Part shown: in pieces, positions 27,714 through 39,061 of the stretch
Position numbering within the stretch: position 1 is the stretch's first letter
How the letters are laid out: every line of letters begins with the position of its first letter
Translations under genes and position numbers: made by a program
The notes under the pieces: generated by a model
What the model was told of the DNA's origin: nothing
Databases searched by the model: none
Seen by the model: only the letters and a program-made list of their open reading frames with translations
Assembly: GCA_003956705.1 (NCBI GenBank)
Contig: QZCP01000074.1
Coordinates: 10,629-74,628 of the forward strand
Direction of reading: 5' to 3'
DNA: 64,000 nucleotides
From: Brevipalpus yothersi
Taxonomy: Eukaryota; Arthropoda; Arachnida; Trombidiformes; Tenuipalpidae

Positions 27714-29115
27714 ATCTTGGGTGATTATGATGGGTTGGGATTATCAGAGAGGGTAGCCATTGGGTAGGATGATGGTAGCAGGGCGGTTGTGAACAGCCTA
27801 AAATTCGGATCATCAGCATCTTAGGTAGTAATAGTGATGTGTGTGTATGTATATATATAAAACTGGTTTAAAAATGCATGTTCATCGAGTAAGACAAGAT
27901 GATGAAACAAGAGAGAAGAAGAAAAAGAAAAAGAAGCCCGAAAAGATGAGAGGAGAAGAGAGGAAAAAAGAAAAAAGATGTAGATGTGCATCGAGAGAGA
28001 GAGAGAGAGAGAAAAGGATGAACAAAAAGAGGAAGACAATTTTTTGATGGACCAGTAAAAGTAGGGGAGAACGAAGTGCAATCTCCGTTCATGGAATTTA
28101 TTTTCACTTTTTCTTCTTGTTAAACAATTTTGCCTTCTTACTTTTGATAATTAATTTGCCTGCAGTTTGTCATAAAAGTTCATCTCACTCGATGCGAAGG
28201 AAGAAAGATGGAGAGAGAGAGAGAGTAAGAAAGAGAACAAGATGAATATTATTATGATGATGATAGGATATATCCATGCTATGCAATAGTTATGTTGCTC
28301 AGGTTGAAATGTACTTTCTCTCTCTCTTCTTTTTTTGCTTCTTTTTTTCTTACCTCCTCTCTCTCCCTTGTTTGGCTGTTTGACGAAAATTCCAATCTGA
28401 TTGTGATTTTAAATTTCGCAACTAAAACCGATTGCGAAATGGTTGTGCAAGGAAGAATTTTCCATCGCAAAATGTACTGACTGCACGGAAGAACAAATAT
28501 GGTCCATAGATCACTGGATTGTCTAAGATTTTCCTCTCTCTTTCACACATACACTCACTTTTCCTCCTGAAACTCCCACCCAGAGGCACGGTTTCATCAC
28601 TTTCACTGCATCTTGGTATCTTGCTCTTCACAGTATTCAATGATGAATTGCTGGTCAAAGTCTATTCGTGATATGCGAGCATCTTCAAGCTGCACCATGA
28701 GCTCAAGCATTGGCCCATGTTTTTCTTCTGAATCATCATCTTCACTCTCACTCTCTCTCTCTCTTTCCATCTTCTTGAGCTCATAACCAAATGTATTCTG
28801 TAAGTAAGAGGTAAAAGAAGGCGAAAAAGCAATCATGTGGGTTCATCTGTAAAGAGTATTCGATATTGGCCTGGTTTGCTGTAAAGAGAGAGAGAGAGAG
28901 AGAGTTTTGGGCTAAGAGAAATTGGACACTCCAACTTTTCCTCCGAAACTGAACTCCAAATGTTCAATACATATATATATATTCTGCACACTACTTCATT
29001 CAACCGGACGGTCGTAAATATTACGTAAGGACCTCTCTCCTGTCCATGAGTCTTAACACTAGTAGCTTTCGAAAGCCAACGGCAATTGACATGAGAGGAC
29101 GATTTGTGGACTTTC

Positions 29116-29119
<4 letters not shown>

Positions 29120-29168
<49 letters not shown>
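29120..29168. repeat. CT microsatellite
   Basis: 49 bases. Confidence 0.95.
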
Positions 29169-29172
<4 letters not shown>

Positions 29173-29659
29173 GCATGGGCCACAAGTAGAACCATGTCCA
29201 GACATTTTCGATGCTTGCTGTGAAAAGCAGGAGAGAACGAAAAAAGATTTGGCCCAAGATCTTCCTCTTCGTGTCTCTCTATTTTTTCTCTTCTCTTCCT
29301 CACCGTTCACTTGACCATCACTTTCGGACTCCGTTTTCGTTACAGAGTATAAATAACACACATATACGAGAATTCAGTTGAGTTTCGCTTACTTTAAAAC
29401 TTTTAACGGAGGAGAGACATCTCTTGAGATTTAGGATTATTAATGCATAATATATTCGGAAAAAACGAAAAAGTGGCCCCAGCGTCATCTATCGAGAGAC
29501 CATGAAAATTCCCATACACTTCAATGGTAAATTTTATATCAAATATTTCCGCACAATGAGACTAGTGCCAATCGATTGATAATGAAAAAATACACCGATG
29601 TATCAAGTTTCATCAGAATCGGACCTGGGTCCAGAAAGGAACTGTTTGTTTCATTTCAT

Positions 29660-30576
29660 TTCATCCTGTCATGGCACTAATAATTACGGTTGTAAGAGAG
29701 TGATATCGTCATCATAATTTCTCCGAGATTAAATGAGAGAGAGGATAGGAAGAGAAAGAAAGGAAGAGAAAGGAAGAAAGAGTAAGAGCTATAAGTAATA
29801 CGAATTAAAATTATGGATAAAAAGAAGAGAGAAGGTTGATCCGACTTATACGTAATGTGATGTAAGGCTTTTACTTTTGATAGGTGTTTCATGAAGTTAA
29901 AGATGAAAATCGATTGTCAAAGATTCAGTTTTTTTCGATAAACAAGATAAGAAGCTATGATAGAATAAGAAGAATAAGAATGTGAAGGATGAAAAGTAAA
30001 AGTTTAGTAAATTAGGTGGAAATCATTTTCAATGAGTTGTATTAGATAGCTTTTCTGGTTATCAAACTTCTGAAAGAGAGAGTAAAGAAGAGAGGAGATG
30101 ATGAACGGATCGAATCGAATTGGATTAGATTAGTTGATTCATAGTGCTACGAATGATATGGTATGACACAAGATGAGATGAAAAAGAAGAAAGAATGCTA
30201 CACTAAATATTCTTCTCTCTTATTCACTGGATCACTATCATCATCATTATAGGTGCAACTTATCGGTTTCACTCTACTTGCTCTACTCGCTCCTCATTCT
30301 CAGGACATAAGCTCCGCCTTGAAGGAGGAGCTTATGAAAGAAAAAGAGAAGAGAAAATGTAGCAATACGAGAGAGAAAAGAAGTGATCTTTTTGATCAAA
30401 GAGAGAGGAGAGCGAAGTTTATTGTGTTGGAAGAGAATTGGAAATGTGTGTGAGTTTAAGTGTGAGAGAAAGAAGAAAGTGATGCAAGTAGAAAGAAAAA
30501 CTGAGAGAAGAGAGAAAGAAGAAGGATGAAAGAAGAGGAAGAATGATGGCTGATCAGCTCTTCGGGTTATGTCAAC
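29660..30576 (+). repeat. Inverted repeat, left arm
   Basis: Its reverse complement is found at 37271-38215 with high identity except where CT and TTTC tracts have expanded in the right arm. It includes a purine-rich block and a palindrome (30304-30334). A 67-codon frame is conserved in both arms with two substitutions, but it begins at GTG and lacks an ATG, so it is not called as a gene. Confidence 0.85.
30304..30334. repeat. Conserved 31-base palindrome
   Basis: CATAAGCTCC and GGAGCTTATG are perfect 10-base arms around an 11-base centre that is itself nearly symmetric. The same structure is kept in the inverted copy near 37498-37528, although the two copies differ in the centre. Confidence 0.6.
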
Positions 30577-30986
30577 CTAAGCATTGGAAGTGGGGGCATG
30601 AAATGGATCTGAATTTTGATGAGGAATTGCTCATGACAGAATTTTTTATCACTTCAACTTTGTTTTGAGTTTGAATGTGAGTCCAGATGATAAATTACGA
30701 GTCTTCCAAAATTCCTCTCTGAAATTCATCAGATTCGTCTCATTGATTTGAATTCCTCTCTGATCAGTTCCACATCAATTCGATCTTCTGCTACCCAAAG
30801 TAATCTAGGAGCCTCAATCTTTGTGAGGGAATGTTATGGCTTTATGAGTTTCTGAGTCATTTCCTAAGGCATAAAAGTGGCCAAAGACTCAAAGATTGTC
30901 CATGTGTTGACTTAACCTGAGTCTCACTTGTGTAAGCTTTCCGATATGACATTGGAGAGTTACATGAAAAGCAATGGATCTCTCTT

Positions 30987-30989
<3 letters not shown>

Positions 30990-31048
<59 letters not shown>
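30990..31048. repeat. CT microsatellite
   Basis: Abuts the left edge of direct-repeat copy 1. Confidence 0.95.
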
Positions 31049-31051
<3 letters not shown>

Positions 31052-31166
31052 CTCATTTTCGCTCAACCAGAAAACAGCAAACCGCTTTTTGCTCGTCCTT
31101 TCTCTCTTCTACATCATAGGTTGTCACACACATACAAACACTGAGAGTCCGGTGAATGCTCAGAAT

Positions 31167-31194
31167 GCTGCTTTTGCTTGATATCAAAAGCAGC
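31167..31194. repeat. Hairpin within the direct repeat
   Basis: GCTGCTTTTG pairs with CAAAAGCAGC across an 8-base loop. It is unchanged in the second copy at 36397-36424. The stem is too short to claim a microRNA. Confidence 0.5.
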
Positions 31195-31300
31195 GACCAA
31201 AAAGACCAGGGAATAAGTGTGAGAGAGAGAAGAGAAAAAGAAATGAAGAGAGAGAGGCGGGCATCAGATGAGAGAGAGAGAGAGAAATGAAAAAGAGAGT

Positions 31301-31303
<3 letters not shown>

Positions 31304-31363
<60 letters not shown>

Positions 31364-31377
31364 AAGAGAGAGAGAGG
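31304..31377. repeat. GA microsatellite inside direct-repeat copy 1
   Basis: Interrupted by two GAAA steps that are missing from the copy-2 tract at 36552-36617. Confidence 0.95.
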
Positions 31378-32107
31378 AAGCCGTGCGGCCAGCGAATGCG
31401 AGTGCAATATCAAGCCAATATCAAGTTGCGAGCTGGAAATGGGCATAAATTATGGCGTCGATACTATGACACATCCTTGATTTAAGACCAGATTCGTTGA
31501 TCGGATAAACTATACTCCTCAGCCTCTCGCTTTTCACCATATCATACTCTCTCTCTCTTTCTCTCTTCTTTCTACTCTCTTTTTCATTTCTCTTCTCTCT
31601 TATATGCACTACATGTACATACATACACACACTTACACTTTTCCCCCTCTCCTGGTCCTACTCTTTTCCCTGAGCTCACAAGCTTTCATCTATATATGAT
31701 TCTGGTGAAATTGCTTCACAATATCTACAAACCATGTTTCTTTCAGCTTCTCGTGGCCAACAGCTTGCTCACACTATAGACTAATCTTCGCAATTTCCTT
31801 TCACAGCCTTTCTTGACAGACTTTACTAGCCTCTTGTTCTTCAATTTTTATCCTTATATCATAATCAGCCAGGCTCTGGAATAGAAAGAGAAAGAGAGAA
31901 GATTTTCCCATATCTCCACTCTATACATGTACTCTTTGGCATTCGAGAATGGTGAACATAAGCCTGTGATTCTGTTGATTCAGAAGATATTCCTTAGTAG
32001 CAAAGCTATGTGTCATTTATTGTGATTCATATGATTCATAATACAGCATCCAATTTTTTCATATCTGATGAGTAATAGCCAAGGATTTCCTTCATGAAAT
32101 GAAACTA

Positions 32108-32343
32108 CCGGATTTATGCGAGCATAAGAACACCTAAAAGTGAGACAAAATCTCTGCAAAAAAGGTCATCTCTGAAGGTGAACGGCAACGAGATTAAGAA
32201 CATGTTCTTATTCTCGAATACAGTGGAAAATCATCATTGACCGCTAGGGGTGATCTTATTTTTGCATACTTTTTCCCAAAAAAACTACGAAATTAAGAAC
32301 ATGGTCTTATTCCCATAGTGTTCTTATGCTCGCATAAATCCGG
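32108..32343. mobile_element. MITE with 26-bp perfect terminal inverted repeats and TA target duplication
   Basis: The 26 bases at 32108-32133 are an exact reverse complement of 32318-32343, beginning CCGGATTTATGCGAGC. TA dinucleotides flank both ends (32106-32107 and 32344-32345), as expected for Tc1/mariner-type insertion. The 236-bp body contains no open frame. It holds the palindrome TAAGAACATGTTCTTA near 32194, with a related TAAGAACATGGTCTTA near 32294. It is therefore a non-autonomous element. Confidence 0.85.
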
Positions 32344-32803
32344 TAGATCCAAGTTCTGCCAATGGAAGAGAGAATTTTCTCTTCTCTCAAAGATGCGGAA
32401 GCACGCAAACATTCTCAAGGTAGCCAAGCACCCTTTCTTCCTGTAGCCTCGAGGTTTTCGCGAAGCGATTCTAACAGATTCGAGGTACTATCTGGACTTG
32501 GGTCTCTCTCCTCTTCCTTCCAGACACCCCACAAACTGGATGGGCGAAATTTATGCTTCCTTGTGTTCATACCTGGAAGCAATTTTGTCCACTCTGAGAG
32601 AAGATTTTTTTGTGACTGATTTTCTAGTCCGCCAAAGTCCACCATAGCAAAGGTCCACTGTGAGTGTAGGTAAACAATTTGACCATTGAAACTTTCTGGG
32701 CGATATATTGTACCCCTGAGCTATATATTGGAGCGTTCAGAATGTGAGTCAAGTAACGGTTTGTGTGTGTATCGGCTGTTCGAAGGTTCCTATGTGTAAA
32801 TGT

Positions 32804-32805
<2 letters not shown>

Positions 32806-32858
<53 letters not shown>
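32806..32858. repeat. GA microsatellite
   Basis: 53 bases. Confidence 0.95.
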
Positions 32859-32862
<4 letters not shown>

Positions 32863-34291
32863 AAAGCTCTCTTCTCTTCTCCCAAGGTGTATTTTTGATC
32901 TGTTTTCTCACTCTCCGTCATGCTGATGATAGGCCTATCAGGGAAGATCATGGCTTGGGCCACCAAAAAAAAGAAGAAGGAGAAGCGAGAGTCTCAAAAG
33001 ATGTAAAAAGGCAAAAAAGCAAAAAGAAGAAAGAATAACATGGAAAAAAAGTGCATCTCCATGACTGATAGCAGTGTGTGCAATGCTAAAGGCGAAACTT
33101 TTACGCTTATTCTGAGAAACAATTTTTGGATAAATTTAAGGACCCAAGAGTTAGCAGAGGAAGGAGAAAAATTGGCGTAAAAGTTTTGGCAAAATAGAGA
33201 AAGAGAAAATCTTCTCTCGCTTCCAGTGCTGTATCTTTTCCAATTATTACGGGCCTATGGAATATGAATAGCTCATCTAATCAAAATCCTTTTCTGACTT
33301 TTTCTCTAACTGCCAATAGTCTCTTCACTTCTGTTGGTGAAAAAAAATCTCACACAATTAGGTCAGCTATGAGATAGACAAAACAGTCATAAAACCATTA
33401 CCTGGTTGATTTTGTAGGAGAGAATACTCAACACTACCTTTCTCTCTCTCTCTTTCTTTCTCTCTCTTCACAGTTGCATGAGATTGCTTGAAAGCCTATT
33501 GATGGTGCAAGAGTAAGTAAAGAGAAAAGTAGACGCTAGGCAAGCAGGTCATTCAGAACAAAGTGGAAAAAGAGTTAGCTTTACTAGGCAAAGGAGAGGA
33601 AAAAACATGGCAAGGAAGTGATAAAAAGCAAGATGGGCTAAGCTGCTTGCTTCTATCGAAGTAAAAAGGCTGTAAAATTTGGTTCTCTTCTCAACTCTCT
33701 TGTACACACACACACACACACACACTGCAGTAACTCAAGCCTTTTCAGTTACACATTTTTGTTCAAATAAATTGGGCAACTTTGTGTCCATTTGGAGTGA
33801 TCCTTCAGGAAAGATATATCAGAAAGAGAGAAAGAGAGAGAATGAAATGATTGAATCTGAATATTCCCACTCCTAATAACATCCTGTAATCGTTGTTAAT
33901 GTTAACATTTTGAACGATTCAGATGAATATTTATCGAGTAATCCTACCGATTAACATGCTAAAATGATATGAAATGAGTCTCTTTCAAGTCAAAATGTAG
34001 ACGAACTTGAATGTGTGTGTGTGTATAATACACAGTGTATTCTGGAACAGCCATTCGGTAAACCAAGAAGCAAGCGGATATGTTATGTATGTTATGTGTG
34101 TATGAGAGAAGCGATAGAAGCTTCACACCGAACTTTCAGGCCAGCCTCAGCTTCTGGGCGTACATAAGAGCCAAAGCATTTGGAAAAGTTTCTCCTCTCT
34201 CCCGATGGGATGTAATTTTGCGCTCACCTAGACCCAAGTTTATGGGTTTGCATAAAACCTATTCATTTACCACCGGTTCATGGCCTCAACT

Positions 34292-34371
<80 letters not shown>
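34292..34371. repeat. CT microsatellite
   Basis: 80 bases with two CTTT interruptions. Confidence 0.95.
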
Positions 34372-34372
<1 letters not shown>

Positions 34373-35601
34373 TTTGCTGGCCTTTTACTTCTTCTCTTTA
34401 CTCTCTTTTCTCTTCCCTTATTCTGGCCTCTCGTCTATAAACAGCCCATCATCATCAGCTTTTACATCTCAATAACGATTATAATTGATCTTCGATTATG
34501 TGTCTCTATCGACTGTTAGTTAGTATCATCAGTATGAATAATGGACGAAAGAAAGAATATTGCAAAAAATTGAATAAGAATCAAAAACATGACATGACAT
34601 TGAAAACACATACATGCACACAGAGTGTATACTTATGACTTGAGGAATCTCTAGGCTGAGTTATTAATTGGAAATTGGCTCCTGATTAGCATCAATAATG
34701 AACGTGAATGATTTTCGATACTTTCTTTCCATTTCATGAGAGCTTTTCTACCTTGTTCACATGAACGGTGAATAGAGGCGAGAAAAATTGAATCATAAGG
34801 CGATGATTTATGATGATTAGTTGAGGAATTAGCAAACTACACAAAATCTTCCTCTTTCTCTCTCTCTCTCTCTTTCTCTCTCTTTCTCTCACCCAGGAAT
34901 GGTAAATGGTTTGGAAAAGAAAATTGTATCCAGAGGCTTAAAGCGTCAACCAGTATGATGATGGGAAATTCTCTTACCCAAATGTGTTCTAATGTTGAAA
35001 TAAATTGAACTATCTTATGATAATTCGAGTCGAACATGTTGGACTGGAAAAATGAAGAGAGTGGAAGAGAGAAGATCATTTGAATTACAAGTAACTTTGA
35101 ATTCAGTCAGAGTAAACACACAGCTCAGTAAGATTGTTACTATCGATTTATCATGGTTAATTTGAATTGCATTCATGCTTCAATTGAGATGATAGTCACG
35201 ACAAAATCTATTGGAATTATTTTCATGTGTATCAGAAATATTTTTGATGGATTATGTTACAAAATACAAAACCTAGCACATAAACACATTCATGTCCCCC
35301 AGTAAATATTGAGAAAAGAAGGCTGGTGAATTAATTGAGATAGTAAGACGAATTTTTTCATTCATTTAGACAAAAAGAACATATTAGTTTCCAATTTTTG
35401 TGCATATTCTTCTTAGTTTCAAAATTTTCCTCTCTTTCCACTACGTTTTTCTTGGAAAAAAGTCTGTGTGAGTGCTTGCCAGTGATCGACTGGAAAAAGA
35501 TCTTTCTCTCATGTCTTGTCGGCACTTCGTGGAGTTATGACTTCCTTATGACTTTTTCTTTGGCTCAAATTTTGGAATACATCTCGAAAGACTTAACTTT
35601 T

Positions 35602-35602
<1 letters not shown>

Positions 35603-35640
<38 letters not shown>
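35603..35640. repeat. CT microsatellite
   Basis: 38 bases. Confidence 0.9.
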
Positions 35641-35644
<4 letters not shown>

Positions 35645-35992
35645 TGTATACTCGGATATCAGTCTTGTGTACTTATTCTTTGGGAGCGAAACCTTCAAGT
35701 TTGACAAAATAGTTCACTGGAATTCGTGTAAACTACGGAAAACTGAATTCTCTAATTTATAGAGCACTCAGGCAAAATTTAAGAGTCCTACACTTGACAA
35801 TTCAATGTTAACCACAAATTTTAGTCATTTTTCTGCATCGTTTCTCTCTGTCTGTCTGTCTTTCTCTCTCTTTCTTTCTATTTTGCTCTCTTGATGAACT
35901 TCAGTAATGGAAGAAGAGATCTCTCCATTTGAGTAGAGTATGGATAATCTGAGAATAATCACGGTAAAAATTTGGACAAGCGTCCATATTTC

Positions 35993-36005
35993 TGCCATCT
36001 ATACA
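35993..36005 (+). promoter_or_regulatory. Weak CTCF-like site
   Basis: TGCCATCTATACA has the conserved core but a poor 3' half. Confidence 0.2.
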
Positions 36006-36261
36006 TAACAAGCTTACCAAAGTGAAACTGATGCCTGGTACTTTATGATAACGAGAAAAGCTTGGAGGTCATTCGTGGCTTTGACTATGACCTAAGTTGC
36101 AAGTGATTGAGCGCATGTAGGTTTTCTTCAAGACAAGAGTTTAGCAAAGACGGTCTGTGCTTGTGAGGTTGAAAAAGCTTTTCTTTACGTAAGATGGACA
36201 CCAATGGAGGCAGGCGACACACACACACACAGAAGTCATGAATTTTCTTTCTTCTCTCTTT

Positions 36262-36304
36262 TCTACTCATTTTCGCTCAACCAGAAAACAGAAAACCGCT
36301 TTTT

Positions 36305-36347
<43 letters not shown>

Positions 36348-36548
36348 CCATAGGTTGTCGCACACATACACTGAGAGTCCGGTGAATGCTCAGAATGCTG
36401 CTTTTGCTTGATATCAAAAGCAGCGACCAAAAAGGCCAGGGAATAAGTGTGAGAGAGAGAGAAGAGAAAAAGAAATGAATAGAGAGAGAGAGAGAGAGAG
36501 AGGCGGGCATCAGATGAGAGAGAGAGAGAAATGAAAAAGAGAGTAGAA

Positions 36549-36620
<72 letters not shown>

Positions 36621-36996
36621 GCCGTGCGGCCAGCGAATGCGAGTGCAATATCAAGCCAATATCAAGTTGCGAGCTGGAAATGGGCATAAATTATGGCGTC
36701 GATACTATGACACATCCTTGATTTAAGACCAGATTCGTTGATCGGATAAACTATACTCCTCAGCCTCTCGCTTCTCACCATATCATACTCTCTCTCTTTC
36801 TCTCTTCTTTCTACTCTCTTTTTCATTTCTCTTCTCTCTCATATGCACTACATGTACATACATACACACACATACACTTTTCCCCCTCTCCTGGTCCTAC
36901 TCTTTTCCCTGAGCTCACAAGCTTTCATCTATATATGATTCTGGTGAAATTGCTTCACAATATCTACAAACCATGTTTCTTTCAATTTCTTGTAGC
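36262..36996 (+). repeat. Segmental direct repeat, copy 2
   Basis: Second copy of the 31051-31750 module, about 5.2 kb away in the same orientation. Differences are mainly the length of the CT and GA tracts and a few substitutions. After CCATGTTTCTTTCA the two copies diverge, which marks the duplication edge. Confidence 0.85.
36552..36617. repeat. GA microsatellite inside direct-repeat copy 2
   Basis: 66 bases, uninterrupted. A CT run at 36305-36341 lies near the start of the same copy. Confidence 0.95.
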
Positions 36997-37270
36997 TAGT
37001 CATCATTCTGGCAAATTCCAAATCTCCACTCTCTGGTATCTATGTATTAGAATCACTCTAATAAAGGCAGATTGACTTTGATTGCTCTTGACTCTTCATC
37101 CTGCTATCATCTCGAGCCAGGCTGTAGGATGAAGATGCTCGAGCATTCCTCTCCACTAATACGGAGATACTGAGTCGATAGAGAATTAGTTACTCTAGTG
37201 CAACAAATACTTTTAAAATTCATTCTTCTATATCGCATGAGCTCTCATAATCCTGTCATTTCATCTTAAA

Positions 37271-38031
37271 TTGACACAACCCGAAGAGCTGATCAGCCAT
37301 CATTCTTCCTCTTCTTTCTCCCTTCTCTCAGTTTTTCTTTCTACTTGCATCAATTTCTTCTCTCCCTTACTCAAGCTCTCACACACAATTCCAATTCTCT
37401 TCCAACACAATAAACTTCGCTCTCCTCTCTCTTTGATCAAAAAGATCACTTCTTTTCTCTCTCGTATTGCTACATTTTCTCTTCTCTTTTTCTTTCATAA
37501 GCTCCTCCTTCAAGGCGGAGCTTATGTCCTGAGAATGAGAAGCGAGTAGAGCAAGTAGAGTGAAACCGATAAGTTGCACCTATAATGATGATGATAGTGA
37601 TCCAGTGAATAAGAGAGAAGAATATTTAGTGTAGCATTCTTTCTTCTTTTTCATCTCATCTTGTGTCATACCATATCATTCGTAGCACTATGAATCAACT
37701 AATCTAATCCAATTCGATTCGATCCGTTCATCATCTCCTCTCTTCTTTACTCTCTCTTTCAGAAGTTTGATAACCAGAAAAGCTATCTAATACAACTCAT
37801 TGAAAATTATTTCCACCTATTTTATTAAACTTTTACTTTTCATCCTTTACATTCTTATTCTTCTTATTCTATCATAGCTTCTTATGTTGTTCATCGAAAA
37901 AAACTGAATCTTTGACAATCGATTTTCATCTTTAACTTCATGAAACACCTATCAAAAGTAAAAGCCTTACATTATAAATTGGGTGAACTTTTTTTCTCTT
38001 TTTTGTCCATGATTTTAATTCTTATCACTTA

Positions 38032-38101
<70 letters not shown>

Positions 38102-38102
38102 C

Positions 38103-38137
<35 letters not shown>

Positions 38138-38215
38138 TCAGCTGATTTGCAAGAAATTATAACTACACTATCACTCTCTCACAACACTGAATAATTGTTG
38201 TCATTCTGAGAGGAT
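37271..38215 (-). repeat. Inverted repeat, right arm
   Basis: Reverse-complement copy of 29660-30576. It has gained a CT tract (38034-38083) followed by a TTTC tract (to 38139). Together with the adjacent direct-repeat copy it shows that two segments were re-copied with different orientations next to the Ubx relic. Confidence 0.85.
38034..38139. repeat. CT then TTTC compound microsatellite
   Basis: CT to 38083, then TTTC repeats. The corresponding place in the left inverted arm (about 29735-29780) has only short GA/GGAA runs, so this expanded after duplication. Confidence 0.95.
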
Positions 38216-38527
38216 CAAATCAGACGGACTGATATTCTCATTGTTCAAAGAAAAAAACTGAAGCAAGCCCGATGTATTAGTTTATGTGTGTAAATTGAGA
38301 GAATTCCACGCTGTTGACTGACAACCAGTTGTCAGTCTTGAAACCATTTTGCTCTTTCCGTAGGCAGTCTGTATCTCAAATGGCTAAAGAGTGTTTACCC
38401 CTCTGATCGTTTAGCTTGAAATCAGAATAATTTGGATTACATATGTTGCATCGGGTTAACACTCTGATAGCCGGCAGGAGTTGCTATGGCCGAATAGAGT
38501 GTTCAGATTGCCAAAACAATATAATAG

Positions 38528-38593
38528 TCTGCCATGATGTTCTTTTAACTATGGACTACCTCAAAAGCATACATTTGAGTATGAATTCATCAT
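38528..38593 (-). pseudogene. Ubx first-exon relic with two in-frame stops
   Basis: The 22 codons from 38593 align without gaps to the start of Ubx-C at 63935: an M-M-N-S-Y start, a G-S-P block, then E-H-H-G. About three quarters of bases match by eye. Codon 11 is TGA where Ubx-C has a Tyr codon, and codon 15 is TAG where Ubx-C has CAG. The preceding 200-plus bases (38594-38857) match the Ubx-C upstream region, so this is a displaced copy of promoter plus first exon and not a chance match. Homology may continue below 38528 in a shifted frame (GYQS near 38475), but the Ubx-C sequence needed for comparison lies outside the window. No homeobox remnant was found nearby. Confidence 0.8.
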
Positions 38594-38857
38594 GCTAGAT
38601 AGATATTTGAAATCACTCGGACAGAGAAGAAGAGGAAACAGTTCTCACTTGTTCGTTAAGAGAATCTTGTTCACGCCAAAATCTTGGGTAAAGTATTCAT
38701 ATGAATGATGAAAAGTAAGAGAAAATTATTTCACTGTGATGAGCCAGGCCACTGAAAGCGTTCTGATAAGACTTTGCATACTACATATCAACCTAGTACT
38801 TGGTGGAATATCATATGAACAGAGAATCAGAACCGAAATATACAATCAGAATGCTAT
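38594..38857 (-). repeat. Copy of the Ubx-C promoter-proximal region
   Basis: The reverse complement aligns along its length with about 63690-63934 at roughly 85% identity by eye. Shared landmarks include CAGTTCTCACTTG, TTGTTCACG/CACC-AAAATCTTG and CTGATAAGAC. It is noticeably better preserved than the coding relic beside it, which fits either recent duplication or retained regulatory function. Confidence 0.75.
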
Positions 38858-38886
38858 ACGATATTATCCTCATTATCATTATGGAC

Positions 38887-38926
<40 letters not shown>

Positions 38927-38993
38927 TTCACATGAGCGTCGAGAAGTATAAAATTCGTTTTATGGCCGCCGATTCGTGGAAGGTAGGCCATTC

Positions 38994-39006
38994 TGCCATC
39001 TAGTCG
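38994..39006 (+). promoter_or_regulatory. CTCF-like site beside the Ubx relic
   Basis: TGCCATCTAGTCG has one mismatch to YGCCMYCTRSTGG. A second, oppositely oriented site sits 43 bases further on. Confidence 0.45.
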
Positions 39007-39048
39007 CCGAGAAAGCAAATTCATTTTGGAAAACGTTAAGATTCTGGC

Positions 39049-39061
39049 TCAATAGATGGCA
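39049..39061 (-). promoter_or_regulatory. CTCF-like site, opposite orientation
   Basis: The minus strand reads TGCCATCTATTGA. With the 38994 site it makes a convergent pair. Confidence 0.3.

Larger units (their letters stand above)
24999..29659. other. Antp upstream intergenic DNA
   Basis: No gene is recognised. It should contain the Antp 5' UTR and promoter, but no core promoter element could be assigned. GA/CT tracts, a (TTC) run near 27160-27185 and an assembly gap inside a GA tract dominate. The open frames here are products of the dinucleotide repeats. Confidence 0.6.
31051..31750 (+). repeat. Segmental direct repeat, copy 1
   Basis: About 700 bp, nearly identical to 36262-36996 outside the GA tract. 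It includes a 10-bp-stem hairpin (31167-31194), a GA tract and a comparatively GC-rich unique block around 31380-31530 containing GGGCATAAATTATGGC, which has AT-rich cores of the kind Hox proteins bind. No coding potential was seen. It may be a duplicated regulatory module. Confidence 0.85.
31751..36261. other. Spacer between the two direct-repeat copies
   Basis: About 4.5 kb with the MITE, several GA/CT tracts and AT-rich sequence. An 85-codon ATG frame at 32362 has no recognisable domain and is not supported as a gene. Confidence 0.55.

Noticed and set aside
30253..30453. 67-codon frame conserved in both inverted-repeat arms and resembling a signal peptide
   Set aside because: It starts at GTG with no ATG, and its conservation follows from recent duplication of the whole segment.
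31167..31194. Hairpin as a Hox-cluster microRNA
   Set aside because: The stem is only 10 bp and the sequence does not match known Hox microRNAs such as miR-10 or iab-4.
32362..32619. 85-codon ATG frame next to the MITE
   Set aside because: No recognisable domain, no splice or neighbour context; length is compatible with chance.
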